The notes below the pieces were generated by a model, which worked only from the letters and a program-made list of their open reading frames with translations, ran no database searches and was not told the origin of the DNA. From assembly GCF_003605435.1 (NCBI RefSeq), contig NZ_QXQB01000002.1, positions 186,001 through 250,000 on the forward strand: a stretch of DNA of 64,000 bases. Direction: 5' to 3'. Source of the stretch: Paenibacillus pinisoli. Its GTDB lineage: Bacteria; Bacillota; Bacilli; Paenibacillales; Paenibacillaceae. This document shows positions 1 to 8,901 of the stretch, piece by piece. Made by a program: the position numbers and the translations under genes. Each line of letters begins with the position of its first letter. Within the stretch, counting starts at the first letter, position 1.

Positions 1-25
1 TTTTCATCTATTTTAACAAAAGGAT

Positions 26-1375
26 GTGTGGGAATTGTATAGCAAATTAAGGAATGTGTGGAACCGCGCTGCAATCGCAGCAACCGTCGCAGGATGCCTG
101 ACTTTCTCCGTGGCCGCATCGGCAGCGCAGGCTCCGGCTGCAGCACCAAGTGATACATACGACATTGTTGTGCTCGGCGACTCGCTGGCAGCCGGCTATC
201 AGCTGGGCTTTACCGAAGCGTCCGTGCCTTACGGCTATGCCGAGCATGTGTATGAGCAAGCTCTGTTCCAAGGACTTCGCGCCGAATACACCAACTACGG
301 AATTATCGGCCTTCGCTCGGAAGGACTTAGCAAGTGGCTGGATGCCGCGGCGAAGGGACAAGCCGTGAAGGAAGCCGATATTCAGCCTGGACTAATCGAC
401 CCGCGCGCCGCAGCTATGTTCGGCAAGACGCAGGAGCTCGCACAGGACCTAAAAGACGCTGAGCTTGTGCTTATTACGATCGGCGGCAACGACTTCCTGT
501 GGATGCTGAACGACCTCGGCGTGGAGACGGCTTTCAACCAGCTTCCTGCAGACAAGCAAACTCAATTGAAGTCCCAGCTCGATACGCTTCTGGAAGGCTT
601 CGAGAAGCAGCTGAAGACTTCTCTAGACACGATTCAGAAGCTTCAGCCGAAGGCCGAAATTGTGATCGCCAACCAATATCTACCTATATATATCCAATTT
701 CGGGAAGAGAAGACTTATTTCGTTCCCGACTCTACCGCGAAGTTTCTGACGGACGGCCAAGCGCGCCTGCTTGAGACTCTGCAGGCTGTTGTAGCTGACT
801 ACTCGAAGCAGGGTTTGAATGTCAAAATCGCTGATGCTTCTGCCGCTATTGAGAAGGATGCGCTTAAGTTCACCAGCATTCGCGCGAGCGATGAGCAAGG
901 CAATCCGAAGCCGGATATCCATCCTACTGCTGCCGGATACGCGGCGCTGGGCAAGTCCTTCTCCGAACCGCTGTGGGGAGCTTACAAAACCGTTAAGCCT
1001 CGCAAAGCCAATGTGCCGATCTCGATTGTCGTAGGCGGCAAGGAAGTGATTACGGATTACGCGCCGGTCATCAAGAAAGGCCGTACATTCCTCTCCCTCC
1101 GCGAAGTGACGGAAGCCCTTGGAGCGGAGCTGCAATGGAATGCCGCTACTTCGACCGCAACCATTACGCTGGAAGACCGGACAGTAGCCATTACAGTTGG
1201 CGCTACAACGATCAGCGTCAACGGCAAGAGCGTGCCGCTAAATGCAGAGCCTGCCTATCTCCAGCAGTTCAGCGGAGAGAAGAAGACATATGTGCCGCTG
1301 GCCGCGCTCTCTGACGGACTTGGCTTCCAGGTCGTCTACCGCGACACGCTGAAGACCGCTTTTATTAACCGCTAA
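26..1375 (+). CDS. Secreted SGNH/GDSL-family hydrolase with C-terminal stalk domain
   Basis: Exported lipase/esterase-type hydrolase of the SGNH superfamily, substrate unknown. An N-terminal hydrophobic segment ending near ASAAQA (about residues 14-36) is a signal peptide. Block I GDSLAAGY places the nucleophile at Ser53; GGNDF is block III and DIHPTAAGY supplies the Asp/His of block V. From about residue 340 to 449 there is a copper-amine-oxidase-like 'stalk' domain, common in Paenibacillus surface proteins and likely a cell-wall or protein interaction module rather than an oxidase. An in-frame stop lies at 14-16. The GTG at 26 is too close to AAAGGA (18-23); the TTG at 35 has better spacing and may be the real start. 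Its stop overlaps the stop of the convergent kapB by a few bases, with no terminator between. Confidence 0.85.
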   Translation: MWELYSKLRNVWNRAAIAATVAGCLTFSVAASAAQAPAAAPSDTYDIVVLGDSLAAGYQLGFTEASVPYGYAEHVYEQALFQGLRAEYTNYGIIGLRSEGLSKWLDAAAKGQAVKEADIQPGLIDPRAAAMFGKTQELAQDLKDAELVLITIGGNDFLWMLNDLGVETAFNQLPADKQTQLKSQLDTLLEGFEKQLKTSLDTIQKLQPKAEIVIANQYLPIYIQFREEKTYFVPDSTAKFLTDGQARLLETLQAVVADYSKQGLNVKIADASAAIEKDALKFTSIRASDEQGNPKPDIHPTAAGYAALGKSFSEPLWGAYKTVKPRKANVPISIVVGGKEVITDYAPVIKKGRTFLSLREVTEALGAELQWNAATSTATITLEDRTVAITVGATTISVNGKSVPLNAEPAYLQQFSGEKKTYVPLAALSDGLGFQVVYRDTLKTAFINR

Positions 1376-1773
1376 TCCAGCTTGTATTCTTTCTGCAATC
1401 CGATCATGGTCTCAAGGCTCTTGGCGGTCCAGCGGTTCAGACGGTCAAGGGACTCGATCTCGGCGGCAACGGCTGCGCGCAGCGATTCCTGGTAATCCGG
1501 CACCGCTCCTGCGTAGCCCTCCAAATCTCTGAGAAGAACCGTAGTTTTCTCCGTGTAGCTTAAGGCGCGGCGTTCATGGAACATCGCAACATCCGGGTTG
1601 TAGGGCTGATGAAGATCGCCCTGCTCCGGATGCTTGAGCACCGCCAGCACTTTGACGAGCGCCCGCGGACGGTTAAGCTCCACTACCTCTCCTACATACA
1701 AGCCCGAACGGACTTTGGCCTTAACTATGCTTCCTGCTTCGCAGTGAAATTGTTCCTCATATCCAGCCATCAT
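1372..1773 (-). CDS. kapB: Kinase-associated protein B (KapB)
   Basis: Small beta-barrel-like protein matching the KapB family, which in Bacillus subtilis is needed for KinB-dependent input to the sporulation phosphorelay. The N-terminal stretch GSIVKAKVRSGLYVGEVVEL followed by a hydrophilic helical C-terminus is characteristic. The open frame extends to 1818, but AGGAGG sits 5 and 8 bases before two consecutive ATGs (1773 and 1770), so the start is placed here, giving about 133 residues. In B. subtilis kapB is cotranscribed with kinB; here the only KinB-like kinase is about 24 kb away (25866-27545). Family assignment is fairly secure; the role is by analogy. Confidence 0.75.
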   Translation of the reverse strand: MMAGYEEQFHCEAGSIVKAKVRSGLYVGEVVELNRPRALVKVLAVLKHPEQGDLHQPYNPDVAMFHERRALSYTEKTTVLLRDLEGYAGAVPDYQESLRAAVAAEIESLDRLNRWTAKSLETMIGLQKEYKLD

Positions 1774-1884
1774 GATACCCTCCTGAAACTGACGTTTTTT
1801 ACTGCTTCCTGTATGCATTCAAGGACAACCTTGTGATTACAATGTAAATGAACCTTAAATTAATAACAAGAAGAACATCAGCGC

Positions 1885-1913
1885 TTGTGTAAACCTAACG
1901 CGAGAAGTAATAT
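1885..1913 (+). promoter_or_regulatory. Weak SigA-like promoter for glycosyltransferase gene
   Basis: TTGTGT (1885-1890), 17-base spacer, TAATAT (1908-1913), 25 bases before the start codon at 1938. Only 3/6 and 4/6 consensus matches, so tentative. Confidence 0.3.
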
Positions 1914-1937
1914 GGAAATAGAAAAGTAGGTGAGTAT

Positions 1938-3053
1938 ATGCGCAAAAAGAGAGTGCTGCTGCTCTCAGAGGGGTTCGGCTCCGGCCATACGCAAGCAGCA
2001 AATGCGCTGGCAGTAGGATTGAAGCAGCTTTGCCCCGGCATTTCGGCTCGAGTCATTGAGCTGGGGAAATTTTTAAACCCGGTTATCGGGCCTTTAATCG
2101 TATCGGCTTACAGGAGAACAGTAAGCTCTCAGCCCAAGATGGTGGGCATGATGTACCGCAGCAATTATAAGAAACCGACCAATCGTCTGGCGCAGCTTGC
2201 GCTGCATCGAGTGTTTTACACACAAACCTCGCAGGTTATCGCACAGCTCAAGCCAGATCTTATCGTGTGCACCCATCCCGTCCCTAATACCGTCGTCGCA
2301 AGACTGAAGCGGCTCGGATTGGACGTTCCTTTATATACGCTCATTACCGATTACGACGCGCATGGCTCCTGGGTGAGCCAGGAAGTGAATCATTATCTGG
2401 TTTCTTCCCCGGACGTGAAGCGCCGTCTTGTGGAGAAAGGCGTCATTCCTGAACGTGTGGAGGTGACAGGCATCCCTGTCCATCCAAGCTTCTGGATTAC
2501 ATACAAGAAGGAAGACGTTCGCAAGGAGTACGAGCTTAAGGATATGCCGACGGTTCTCGTTATGGGCGGTGGCTGGGGTATCCTGTATGAAGACAATGCC
2601 TTGTCGTACATGACAAAGTGGCGCGAGACGACGCAATTGATTTTTTGCGTAGGCTCCAACGAGAAGATGAAAGAAAAGATGCTGGGCGATCCTATGTTTC
2701 AGCATCCGAACATCCGTATTCTTGGCTTTACGCGAGATGTTCACAAGCTGATGGAAGCGGCCGATCTGCTTGTAACCAAGCCCGGCGGCATGACCTGCAC
2801 CGAAGGCATGAGCAAGGCGCTCCCGATGCTGTTTTATGAGCCGATACCGGGCCAGGAGGAAGAGAATTGCGAATACTTCATCCAGAACGGATTCGGCGAA
2901 ATGCTCGACTCGAACGATACGGTTGACCGGTGGTTCCAGCTTATCCATGACACGACGGCAGCAGCCGCCTTCCGCGAAGGCCTGCTCCGGAAGCGAGAGC
3001 TTCAATATGATCCTAAGAGATGTCCCGAGGCCGTACTGCAGCTCATGCAGTGA
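1938..3053 (+). CDS. MGDG synthase-like glycosyltransferase (GT28 family)
   Basis: GT-B fold glycosyltransferase of the monogalactosyldiacylglycerol synthase/UgtP group, expected to transfer a sugar from a UDP-sugar to diacylglycerol or a related membrane lipid at the cytoplasmic face. Visible marks: N-terminal LLSEGFGSGHTQAANAL acceptor-side loop (residues 7-23), the THPVPNTVVARLK segment and LITDYDAHGSW (about 115-150), and the C-terminal nucleotide-sugar region LGFTRDVHKLMEAADLLVTKPGGMT (about 265-290), where KPGG is the donor-binding loop. AGGTGA lies 8 bases upstream of the ATG. At 371 residues it is close to family length. It could supply glycolipid anchors, but there are no neighbouring lipid genes to confirm this. 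Confidence 0.82.
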   Translation: MRKKRVLLLSEGFGSGHTQAANALAVGLKQLCPGISARVIELGKFLNPVIGPLIVSAYRRTVSSQPKMVGMMYRSNYKKPTNRLAQLALHRVFYTQTSQVIAQLKPDLIVCTHPVPNTVVARLKRLGLDVPLYTLITDYDAHGSWVSQEVNHYLVSSPDVKRRLVEKGVIPERVEVTGIPVHPSFWITYKKEDVRKEYELKDMPTVLVMGGGWGILYEDNALSYMTKWRETTQLIFCVGSNEKMKEKMLGDPMFQHPNIRILGFTRDVHKLMEAADLLVTKPGGMTCTEGMSKALPMLFYEPIPGQEEENCEYFIQNGFGEMLDSNDTVDRWFQLIHDTTAAAAFREGLLRKRELQYDPKRCPEAVLQLMQ

Positions 3054-3135
3054 CGGCTTTGTTTTTCGGCGCTGCTTTGGGGCATAATTGAAGATGGCTT
3101 CATTGATACCGATACTGCACACGTGAAGGGAGATC

Positions 3136-4560
3136 GTGACACACATGCAATCACAGATGACAGATGGAAAAACGATTATTCTCAGGCTTGAAATCGACAC
3201 AGATAAAGCCCAGTTCGGCAAGGCAGCTACCGCAATCGAGCAAGTCAAAGGCGATATCGTCGCCATCGACGTCATACATACCGACAAAAATACAAGCGTG
3301 CGGGACTTGACCGTCAAAATAACCGAGCAAGGCGCCGCTGAACGTCTGACAGAAGCGCTTCGTTCCGTTCCGGGCATCCGGCTGCTTCATGTCTCGGACC
3401 GTACGTTCCTGCTTCATCTGGGCGGCAAAATCACCATTCAGCCAAAGACGCCGATCCAAAACCGCGACGATCTGTCGAGAGTATATACCCCGGACGTAGC
3501 CAGAGTATGCCAGGCCATACATGAAGAGCCGTCCAAAGCGCATACGCTTACGATCAAGCGCAACACTGTAGCCGTCGTCTCTGACGGCAGCGCTGTGCTC
3601 GGGCTTGGCAATATCGGGCCGTATGCCGCAATGCCGGTCATGGAGGGCAAGGCAATGCTGTTCAAGCAATTCGCCGATGTCGACGCCTTCCCGATCTGCC
3701 TGGATACGCAAGACACAGAAGAAGTCATCGCCGCAGTCAAGCATCTTGCTCCTGCCTTCGGCGGCATCAATCTGGAGGACATCTCCGCACCCCGCTGCTT
3801 CGAGATCGAGCAGCGGCTGCGCGAGGAGCTGGATATTCCCGTCTTCCATGACGATCAGCATGGAACCGCTGTCGTGCTCTACGCCGGCCTGCTGAATGCG
3901 CTCAAGCTGACCGGCCGCACATTAAGCGAAGCCCGCATTGTCGTATGCGGCATTGGCGCGGCAGGCACTGCTTGCACGAAGATGCTGCTCGCTGGCGGCG
4001 CACGCAATGTCATCGGCATCGACCGCCCAGGCATCCTGTCTGCGGATGAGACGTACGATCATCCCATGTGGCAATGGTATGCGGAGAATACGAATCCGGA
4101 GCGCCGCAAGGGCGGACTGAAGGAAGCGCTGGAAGGAGCCGACGTATTCATCGGCGTATCGGCCGGCCGCCTGCTGACAAGGGAGCATGTCGCCAGCATG
4201 GCGCCTGATCCGATCGTCTTCGCCATGGCGAATCCGGAGCCGGAGATTCGCCCCGAGCTGGTCGAGGATATCGTAGGCGTCATCGCGACCGGACGCTCCG
4301 ACTATCCGAACCAGATCAACAACGTGCTTTGCTTCCCCGGCATATTCCGGGGAGCGCTCGACAGCCGCGCTTCCGAGATCAACGAAGCGATGAAGCTTGC
4401 GGCTGCGGAGGCGATCGCCTCCGTCATCAGCGATGAAGAGCTGAACCGCATGTATATTATCCCGAGCGTGTTCAACGCCAAGATCGTAGAGGAAGTGCGG
4501 CGCAGAGTCGTAGCCGCCGCCCAGCAAAGCGGCGTATCCCGCCGCCAGCTGCGGGATTAG
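3136..4560 (+). CDS. NAD(P)-dependent malic enzyme with N-terminal ACT domain
   Basis: Oxidatively decarboxylates malate to pyruvate, linking the TCA cycle to pyruvate. Residues about 12-90 form an ACT-like regulatory domain (LRLEIDTDKAQFGKAATAIE...). The malic domain follows with TVAVVSDGSAVLGLGNIGP and VMEGKAMLFKQFADVDAFP, the acidic metal-binding region INLEDISAPRCFEIE, FHDDQHGTA, and a Rossmann motif VVCGIGAAGTACTKMLL (about residues 280-296). GTG at 3136 has AAGGGAG only 3 bases upstream; an in-frame ATG at 3145 has 12-base spacing, so the start is uncertain by three codons. The ACT domain suggests allosteric control by a small molecule, unidentified. A strong hairpin follows the stop. 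Confidence 0.9.
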   Translation: MTHMQSQMTDGKTIILRLEIDTDKAQFGKAATAIEQVKGDIVAIDVIHTDKNTSVRDLTVKITEQGAAERLTEALRSVPGIRLLHVSDRTFLLHLGGKITIQPKTPIQNRDDLSRVYTPDVARVCQAIHEEPSKAHTLTIKRNTVAVVSDGSAVLGLGNIGPYAAMPVMEGKAMLFKQFADVDAFPICLDTQDTEEVIAAVKHLAPAFGGINLEDISAPRCFEIEQRLREELDIPVFHDDQHGTAVVLYAGLLNALKLTGRTLSEARIVVCGIGAAGTACTKMLLAGGARNVIGIDRPGILSADETYDHPMWQWYAENTNPERRKGGLKEALEGADVFIGVSAGRLLTREHVASMAPDPIVFAMANPEPEIRPELVEDIVGVIATGRSDYPNQINNVLCFPGIFRGALDSRASEINEAMKLAAAEAIASVISDEELNRMYIIPSVFNAKIVEEVRRRVVAAAQQSGVSRRQLRD

Positions 4561-4570
4561 GCGCAGTAAA

Positions 4571-4612
4571 AGAGCCTGCATGTCCGATTTTCGGACATGC
4601 AGGCTCTTTTTT
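4571..4612. terminator. Bidirectional intrinsic terminator
   Basis: 17-base perfect stem (AGAGCCTGCATGTCCGA with its complement) and a short T-rich loop, followed by TTTTTT on plus and flanked by AAAA for minus reading. It ends the malic enzyme transcript and would also stop minus-strand transcripts that have crossed the repeat array. Confidence 0.9.
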
Positions 4613-4719
4613 GAGTAATGAAGTCGGTGTGGCCGACTTCATATAGCCAATCTTGCTACACCCGGCCTAAATGAAACTCGGCCGCTCGATTCGCAGCTTC
4701 GCTCCAAGCCAGCGTAATG

Positions 4720-5062
4720 TAAGCCGAGAAACTCGGCTTACAGCGCGGATTGCTGCCGCGGCGGGCGCTCCAAACCGAGAAATTCGGCTTACTGCGCACG
4801 TTGCCGCCGCGGCGAGGGCTCTAGGCCGAGAAATTCGGCTTACTGCGCAAATAGCTGCCACAGCGGGCGCTCTAAGCCGAGAAACTCGGCTTACAGCGCG
4901 GATTGCTGCCGCGGCGGGCGCTCCAAACCGAGAAATTCGGCTTACTGCGCACGTTGCCGCCGCGGCGAGGGCTCTAAGCCGAGAAATTCGGCTTACTGCG
5001 CAAATAGCTGCCACAGCGGGCGCTCTAAGCCGAGAAACTCGGCTTATATCGCAAGTTGCTGC
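4720..5062. repeat. 51-bp tandem repeat array 1 (7 units, palindromic core)
   Basis: Cores of the type AAGCCGAGAAACTCGGCTTA begin at 4721, 4772, 4823, 4874, 4925, 4976 and 5027, an exact 51-bp spacing. Three unit variants alternate, so a 153-bp higher-order unit (4721-4873) is repeated almost perfectly at 4874-5026, with the first part of a third copy at 5027. Each core is an inverted repeat with 9-base arms around AAA; the rest of the unit is GC-rich (GCTGCCGCGGCGGGCGCTC). The array ends about 10 bases from the stop codon of the minus-strand MFS gene. All units read open as 17-codon repeats, but I see no reason to call a gene. Confidence 0.95.
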
Positions 5063-5071
5063 CCCGCACAA

Positions 5072-6271
5072 CTACGAACGGACCACAGTCCGGTTGCGGC
5101 TGCGCTTCGTCCAGACCAATATGCCCGTTGCGGCCATGATGACCCCGGTTGCCACGAAGATGGAGTGGATGCCGAGGAACAGTCCGAGCACGCCGCCAAG
5201 CAGGGGCCCCAGCATGGAGCCGAACTGGTTGGCGCTGGCGGTCAAGCCGAAGGAGCGGCCGCGGAATTGCTCGTCCGTATTCTGGACCATCAGCGTGTTG
5301 ATGATCGGGACGATACCCGCCATGAACAGGCCGAACACAAATTGCACGAAAGCGAACAGCCACAGCGCCTCTACAAAATATTGCACGCAGACGACCGTAC
5401 CCGCAGACAGCAGACATAGAATGAGAATCCGGTAATGTCCCTTTTTCTCGCCCAGCCTTCCCCATATCGGCGAAGCAATGATGCCGGCGATGCCGATCAG
5501 CGACAGGACCAGTCCTGCGGATAGTACCGCTCCCTTCTCGCCGCCTTGCAAATCTGCGATATGAAGAGACAGCAGGGGTTGAATCATGTTCAGGGACAGC
5601 TGGAACACAACGAGAATGAGCAGCAGATAGATGAGCGTCCGATTGCGGAACGCCATCCGGTACGTGACCGGCTGCTTGTCCTTTGCCTTCGCAGAGGTCT
5701 CCCCGCTTCGATCTTCCTTTACCCAAAAGATGACGGCAAGCGCCGCCGCAAAAATAATGACAGCCGCTACGATAAACGACCTGCGCATGCCGAACGCTTC
5801 GGCGAGCAGTCCGCCGAACAACGGACCGAGGATGCCTCCCGTCATCGTTCCGGCCTGCATCATGCCAAGGCTCCAGCCCAGCTTCTCCTTCGGCGCGATC
5901 ATGGCGACGATCGACATGGATGCCGGGACGAATCCTCCGACGAAACCATGCATCATCCGCACTCCGACTAGCTGCCAAGGCGTCTGTACGAAAGCGATCA
6001 AGGCATAAATGATCGCAAGGCTCAATCCTGCCCGAATAACCATTTTGCGCTTGCCGAACTTGTCCGCCAGCATTCCCCATAATGGAGCCATTATTGCGCC
6101 GACGAGGAAAGCCGATGAATGGACGACGCCCGCCCACAAATTAACCGAGCTTTTGTCCACGCCAAGGTCATACAGGAACAAGGGCAGGAAAGGCACCGAC
6201 ATCGTATAGCTGGAGCTGCAGAATAGAACGCCGAACCATAAAATCCACATCGTTCTTTTCCAGGATTGCAA
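5072..6271 (-). CDS. MFS multidrug-type efflux transporter
   Basis: Twelve-helix major facilitator of the DHA1 drug:H+ antiporter type. Residues about 10-35 form TM1, and the cytoplasmic loop 2-3 signature PLWGMLADKFGKRKMVIRAG (about 64-83) is the classic MFS motif A. GGILGPLFGGLLAEAFGMR (about 146-164) fits motif C, the antiporter motif in TM5, supporting export. The start is TTG with GGGAG 9 bases upstream. The gene has no terminator directly after its stop; instead it runs into repeat array 1 and then the hairpin at 4571-4612. Substrate cannot be told from sequence. Confidence 0.88.
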   Translation of the reverse strand: MQSWKRTMWILWFGVLFCSSSYTMSVPFLPLFLYDLGVDKSSVNLWAGVVHSSAFLVGAIMAPLWGMLADKFGKRKMVIRAGLSLAIIYALIAFVQTPWQLVGVRMMHGFVGGFVPASMSIVAMIAPKEKLGWSLGMMQAGTMTGGILGPLFGGLLAEAFGMRRSFIVAAVIIFAAALAVIFWVKEDRSGETSAKAKDKQPVTYRMAFRNRTLIYLLLILVVFQLSLNMIQPLLSLHIADLQGGEKGAVLSAGLVLSLIGIAGIIASPIWGRLGEKKGHYRILILCLLSAGTVVCVQYFVEALWLFAFVQFVFGLFMAGIVPIINTLMVQNTDEQFRGRSFGLTASANQFGSMLGPLLGGVLGLFLGIHSIFVATGVIMAATGILVWTKRSRNRTVVRS

Positions 6272-6582
6272 GTGATGTCACTCCCTTCTTGCCAAAAAAA
6301 CACTTTAATTCAATCCGGACGCATGCATCATGTACCACTATACGCCTACTTGCATAGGAGTTCAAAACGCGAACAGGGCAGCAAAGCCGAGGAAACGGCG
6401 GCGAAGCTTCGCTTATCGCATAAGAATGCGTAATTAACACATAAAATTATTGAAACCAGCGATCCTGTGCCACGTAAGTTAACTTATGGGCGTTGTTATG
6501 CTATCACGAGCAGCCTGTGAAAACGCCATCATAGCGTCTGTGACCTGCGTCCTATATAAAAGGCGACGACTAATCAACTGTA

Positions 6583-6591
6583 TGCTATACT
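6583..6591 (+). promoter_or_regulatory. Possible extended -10 promoter for the DedA/VTT gene
   Basis: TGC followed by TATACT (6586-6591), 35 bases before the start codon, without a good -35 hexamer. The rest of 6272-6582, an intergenic stretch between divergent genes, shows nothing else I can support. Confidence 0.35.
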
Positions 6592-6625
6592 TAGCAGGTA
6601 CGTTGAACAAAAAGGAGCCTGCCTC

Positions 6626-7396
6626 ATGTTTCAAGCTTTTATTGACTTTCTGAAGGATTATGGCCCCTTGGGACTGTTCGTGCATTCCTTTCTCGACGCG
6701 GTCATCTTTCCGGTCCCTGCGTTTTTCTTACAGGTATCCTTAAGTATCATGAATCCGACAACAGCCCTGTGGCTGGCTACCGTCGGATATATCGCCTGTC
6801 TGCTCGGCACACCGGTCGGGTACTATCTGGGCAAGATTATGGGCAAGTCCGTTCTCTATCGTTTTCTCAAAACAGAATGGATTGATGCCGCAACAAGCCG
6901 GTTCCAAAAAAACGGCGAGGCTGCCATATTGATTGGATCGTTTACGCCAATCCCGTTTAAAGTATTTACGATTTTATCCGGTGCCTTAAACTTTCCGTTA
7001 TGGCGGTTGATTGGTTATGCTGCGGTTGGTCGGGCCGTCAAGTTTTACGCAGTCGGCGCATTGTTCTACTTCTATGGCCGCGCAGCAGAATCGATGGTGA
7101 AGGATGTATCGCTGTATACCTTTGTCATCGCCGTACCGTTAATCGCGATTTTCCTATTTGTTCGCAGCAGAATCCGCAAGAAGAAGCAATTAAAGCAAGA
7201 GGCAGAAGAGCAGCCGGCTAAGGACCACCAAGCAGCAGAAGGTTCTGATCAAGCCATGGAACGCCATGCTGCGGCCGAGCATCAACCAGTCCTTGAGCAA
7301 CAAGCTGCGGCTGAGCGGCACACAGCGGCCGATCGTCAGGCTAAGGCAGATCGCCATCCTGCGGCAGCCGAACTCAAAAACGACGTATCCTCATAA
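6626..7396 (+). CDS. DedA/VTT-domain (SNARE-associated) membrane protein, YqaA-like
   Basis: Integral membrane protein of the VTT/DedA superfamily; characterised relatives act as lipid scramblases or flippases and in membrane homeostasis. The VTT core spans about residues 15-165, with the family motif region GSFTPIPFKVFTILSGALNFPLWR (broken here as GSFTPIPFK and SGALNFPLW) near 105-130 and a last helix at about 160-178. After a basic stretch (RSRIRKKKQ) comes an 80-residue hydrophilic tail rich in Ala, Glu, Gln and His with AAAEHQ/AAERH-type repeats, not part of the family core. AGGAG lies 8 bases upstream of the ATG. Confidence 0.85.
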   Translation: MFQAFIDFLKDYGPLGLFVHSFLDAVIFPVPAFFLQVSLSIMNPTTALWLATVGYIACLLGTPVGYYLGKIMGKSVLYRFLKTEWIDAATSRFQKNGEAAILIGSFTPIPFKVFTILSGALNFPLWRLIGYAAVGRAVKFYAVGALFYFYGRAAESMVKDVSLYTFVIAVPLIAIFLFVRSRIRKKKQLKQEAEEQPAKDHQAAEGSDQAMERHAAAEHQPVLEQQAAAERHTAADRQAKADRHPAAAELKNDVSS

Positions 7397-7446
7397 AAAA
7401 GCTATCCCTCTTTTCTCCGCGAAGAGATGAGGGATAGCTTTTTTCA
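7397..7446. terminator. Bidirectional intrinsic terminator
   Basis: Stem AAAAAGCTATCCCTC paired with GAGGGATAGCTTTTT, loop of about 18 bases, T-run on both strands. Shared by the convergent DedA-type gene and the NlpC/P60 gene. Confidence 0.9.
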
Positions 7447-7462
7447 TATGACTCGTCTGCTC

Positions 7463-8548
7463 TTACAGCGCGCTTCCTCCGAACAGGAAGCGGTGCTCCC
7501 AATGCGTGCCTTTGATCGTATTCGTTCTTACGCCGCCGCTCTCCTTGGAGTACGTGTGCAGGATTTTGCCGTCGCCCAGATAAATGCCGACATGCGTAAT
7601 GCGTGCAGTAGACTTGTTCACGCCGCTATAGGCGGATGCGCTTGTCCCTTTGTAGGACATGAAGAACATCAGATCGCCGCGTTTCAGATTGTTGATATTC
7701 GTTGTTGTGTTGCCTTTTTTCTTCACATAATCGCCTTGCTGGCGAGAATCTGCCGGAAGCGTGATGCCCAGTCCGTCGATGAATGCTCTTCTAACGAAAG
7801 CGGAGCAGTCGAACGTTTTGGTCGAGCTGCGGTTGGAGCCGAACTCATACGGTGTGCCCAGATACTTCATCCCGGCCGAGATCACTTTCTCAACCGATGC
7901 GTTGGAGGACGGCGTAGACGGCTTAGTGACCGTATCACCGTTCGAGCTGTTGCCGGATCCGTTGGAACCCGTATTCGTCGATCCGCTGCCTGTGCCCGCC
8001 GTACTGCCCAGAGACAGGTATTGTGTCTGCGTGGTCACGTAGCCTTTTACACCATTCGAATCAAGCACTTCATACCAGCTGCTGCCCGATTTGCCCAATA
8101 CTTGAACCTGCTCGTTTGTTTGCAGATAACGAATGCGCTTGGCTGATGTCGTCGGACCTTCACGGAAGGAAACCGATTTTTTCACAACTGCGTTCATAGC
8201 CGGAACAGCTTCCGACGAAGAACCGGAATTCGAAGAAGAGGAATCGGAAGAACCGCTCACTGTCGTATATTTGGAAGAGGAAGAAATATAGCCTGTTTTG
8301 CCGCTAGAATCGCTTACCTTGTACCAGCCGCTGCCCGCTTCCTCGATGATGCTCACATTCTCGCCTTTCTTCAGCATGCGGATAACCGTGCTCGAAGCCG
8401 ATGGGGCCGTACGCATGTTAACTCCCCAGATCACTTCAGCCGACTGCGCGGCATAAGCTGCCGGCGCTGGGATCACCACTGCGGTGCCTAGCAGCAATGC
8501 GGCCGATATGGTCGCAGCAGCGACTTTGTGCTTCATGGTGTATTTCAT
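7463..8548 (-). CDS. Secreted SH3-NlpC/P60 peptidoglycan hydrolase
   Basis: Cell-wall endopeptidase that cleaves stem peptides, probably the gamma-D-Glu-diamino acid bond typical of NlpC/P60 enzymes. Signal peptide residues 1-34 (cleavage after AYAA). Two bacterial SH3 domains (about 38-95 and 115-178) are separated by a Ser-rich linker, and a second Ser/Gly/Asn linker (180-215) leads to the C40 peptidase (218-361). Catalytic Cys248 is in FDCSAF, His319 in ITHVGIYLG, and His331 in ILHTY is the third polar residue. AAGGAGG is 8 bases upstream of the ATG. Monocistronic. Confidence 0.93.
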   Translation of the reverse strand: MKYTMKHKVAAATISAALLLGTAVVIPAPAAYAAQSAEVIWGVNMRTAPSASSTVIRMLKKGENVSIIEEAGSGWYKVSDSSGKTGYISSSSKYTTVSGSSDSSSSNSGSSSEAVPAMNAVVKKSVSFREGPTTSAKRIRYLQTNEQVQVLGKSGSSWYEVLDSNGVKGYVTTQTQYLSLGSTAGTGSGSTNTGSNGSGNSSNGDTVTKPSTPSSNASVEKVISAGMKYLGTPYEFGSNRSSTKTFDCSAFVRRAFIDGLGITLPADSRQQGDYVKKKGNTTTNINNLKRGDLMFFMSYKGTSASAYSGVNKSTARITHVGIYLGDGKILHTYSKESGGVRTNTIKGTHWEHRFLFGGSAL

Positions 8549-8710
8549 TCAATACGCCTCCTTGTATGATGGTTGCTGTGCCGGTGTTCGGCGTCTACAT
8601 CAACCATTGTAAGTTTGGCGTCTTGGTACGAGCATCGACCCATGTTCCTAAATGGGGGACGCCTGAAATGGGAATATCGAATTACCCAAAAATGCTAAGA
8701 AAAAATTAAT

Positions 8711-8747
8711 AAAAGGCGCCTCCATCCATGGAGACGCCTTCCTTTTT
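8711..8747. terminator. Probable bidirectional hairpin terminator
   Basis: Near-perfect stem AAGGCGcCTCCAT / ATGGAGaCGCCTT (8713-8740) with TTTTT after it on plus and a T-rich run on minus. It lies about 160 bases past the stop of the CDF gene (minus strand), so that transcript would have a long 3' UTR. The rest of 8549-8901 shows no gene; it should hold the NlpC/P60 promoter, which I could not place confidently. Confidence 0.55.
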
Positions 8748-8901
8748 CGCTTTTATCAAATGATGTATGCAGTGAGTTTATTGGTCCAAATACCAAAAAT
8801 GAGAATTCTCATAAAGATTAGGACTCTCTCATACAGGTATTAGGACTAAAGGCTCATTTTTGAGTTTCCGGCTAAAATATGGTCCTATTTACCAAGCGGC
8901 T

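Noticed and set aside
4720-5062. Palindromic units as a series of intrinsic terminators
   Set aside because: The hairpins lack T-tracts, and proper terminators exist beside the arrays. A weaker role in termination or RNA stability is still possible.
7427-8146. 239-codon plus-strand frame opposite the NlpC/P60 gene, and other long antisense frames such as 22732-23718 and 54996-56468
   Set aside because: These are shadows of well-supported genes on the other strand, rich in Arg/His/Gln as expected for antisense reading of high-GC codons.
8640-8700. c-di-AMP (ydaO) riboswitch near the NlpC/P60 gene, suggested by GGGGGAC and GGGAATATCGAATT
   Set aside because: The motif would be on the plus strand, pointing away from the NlpC/P60 gene, and the other conserved parts of ydaO are missing.
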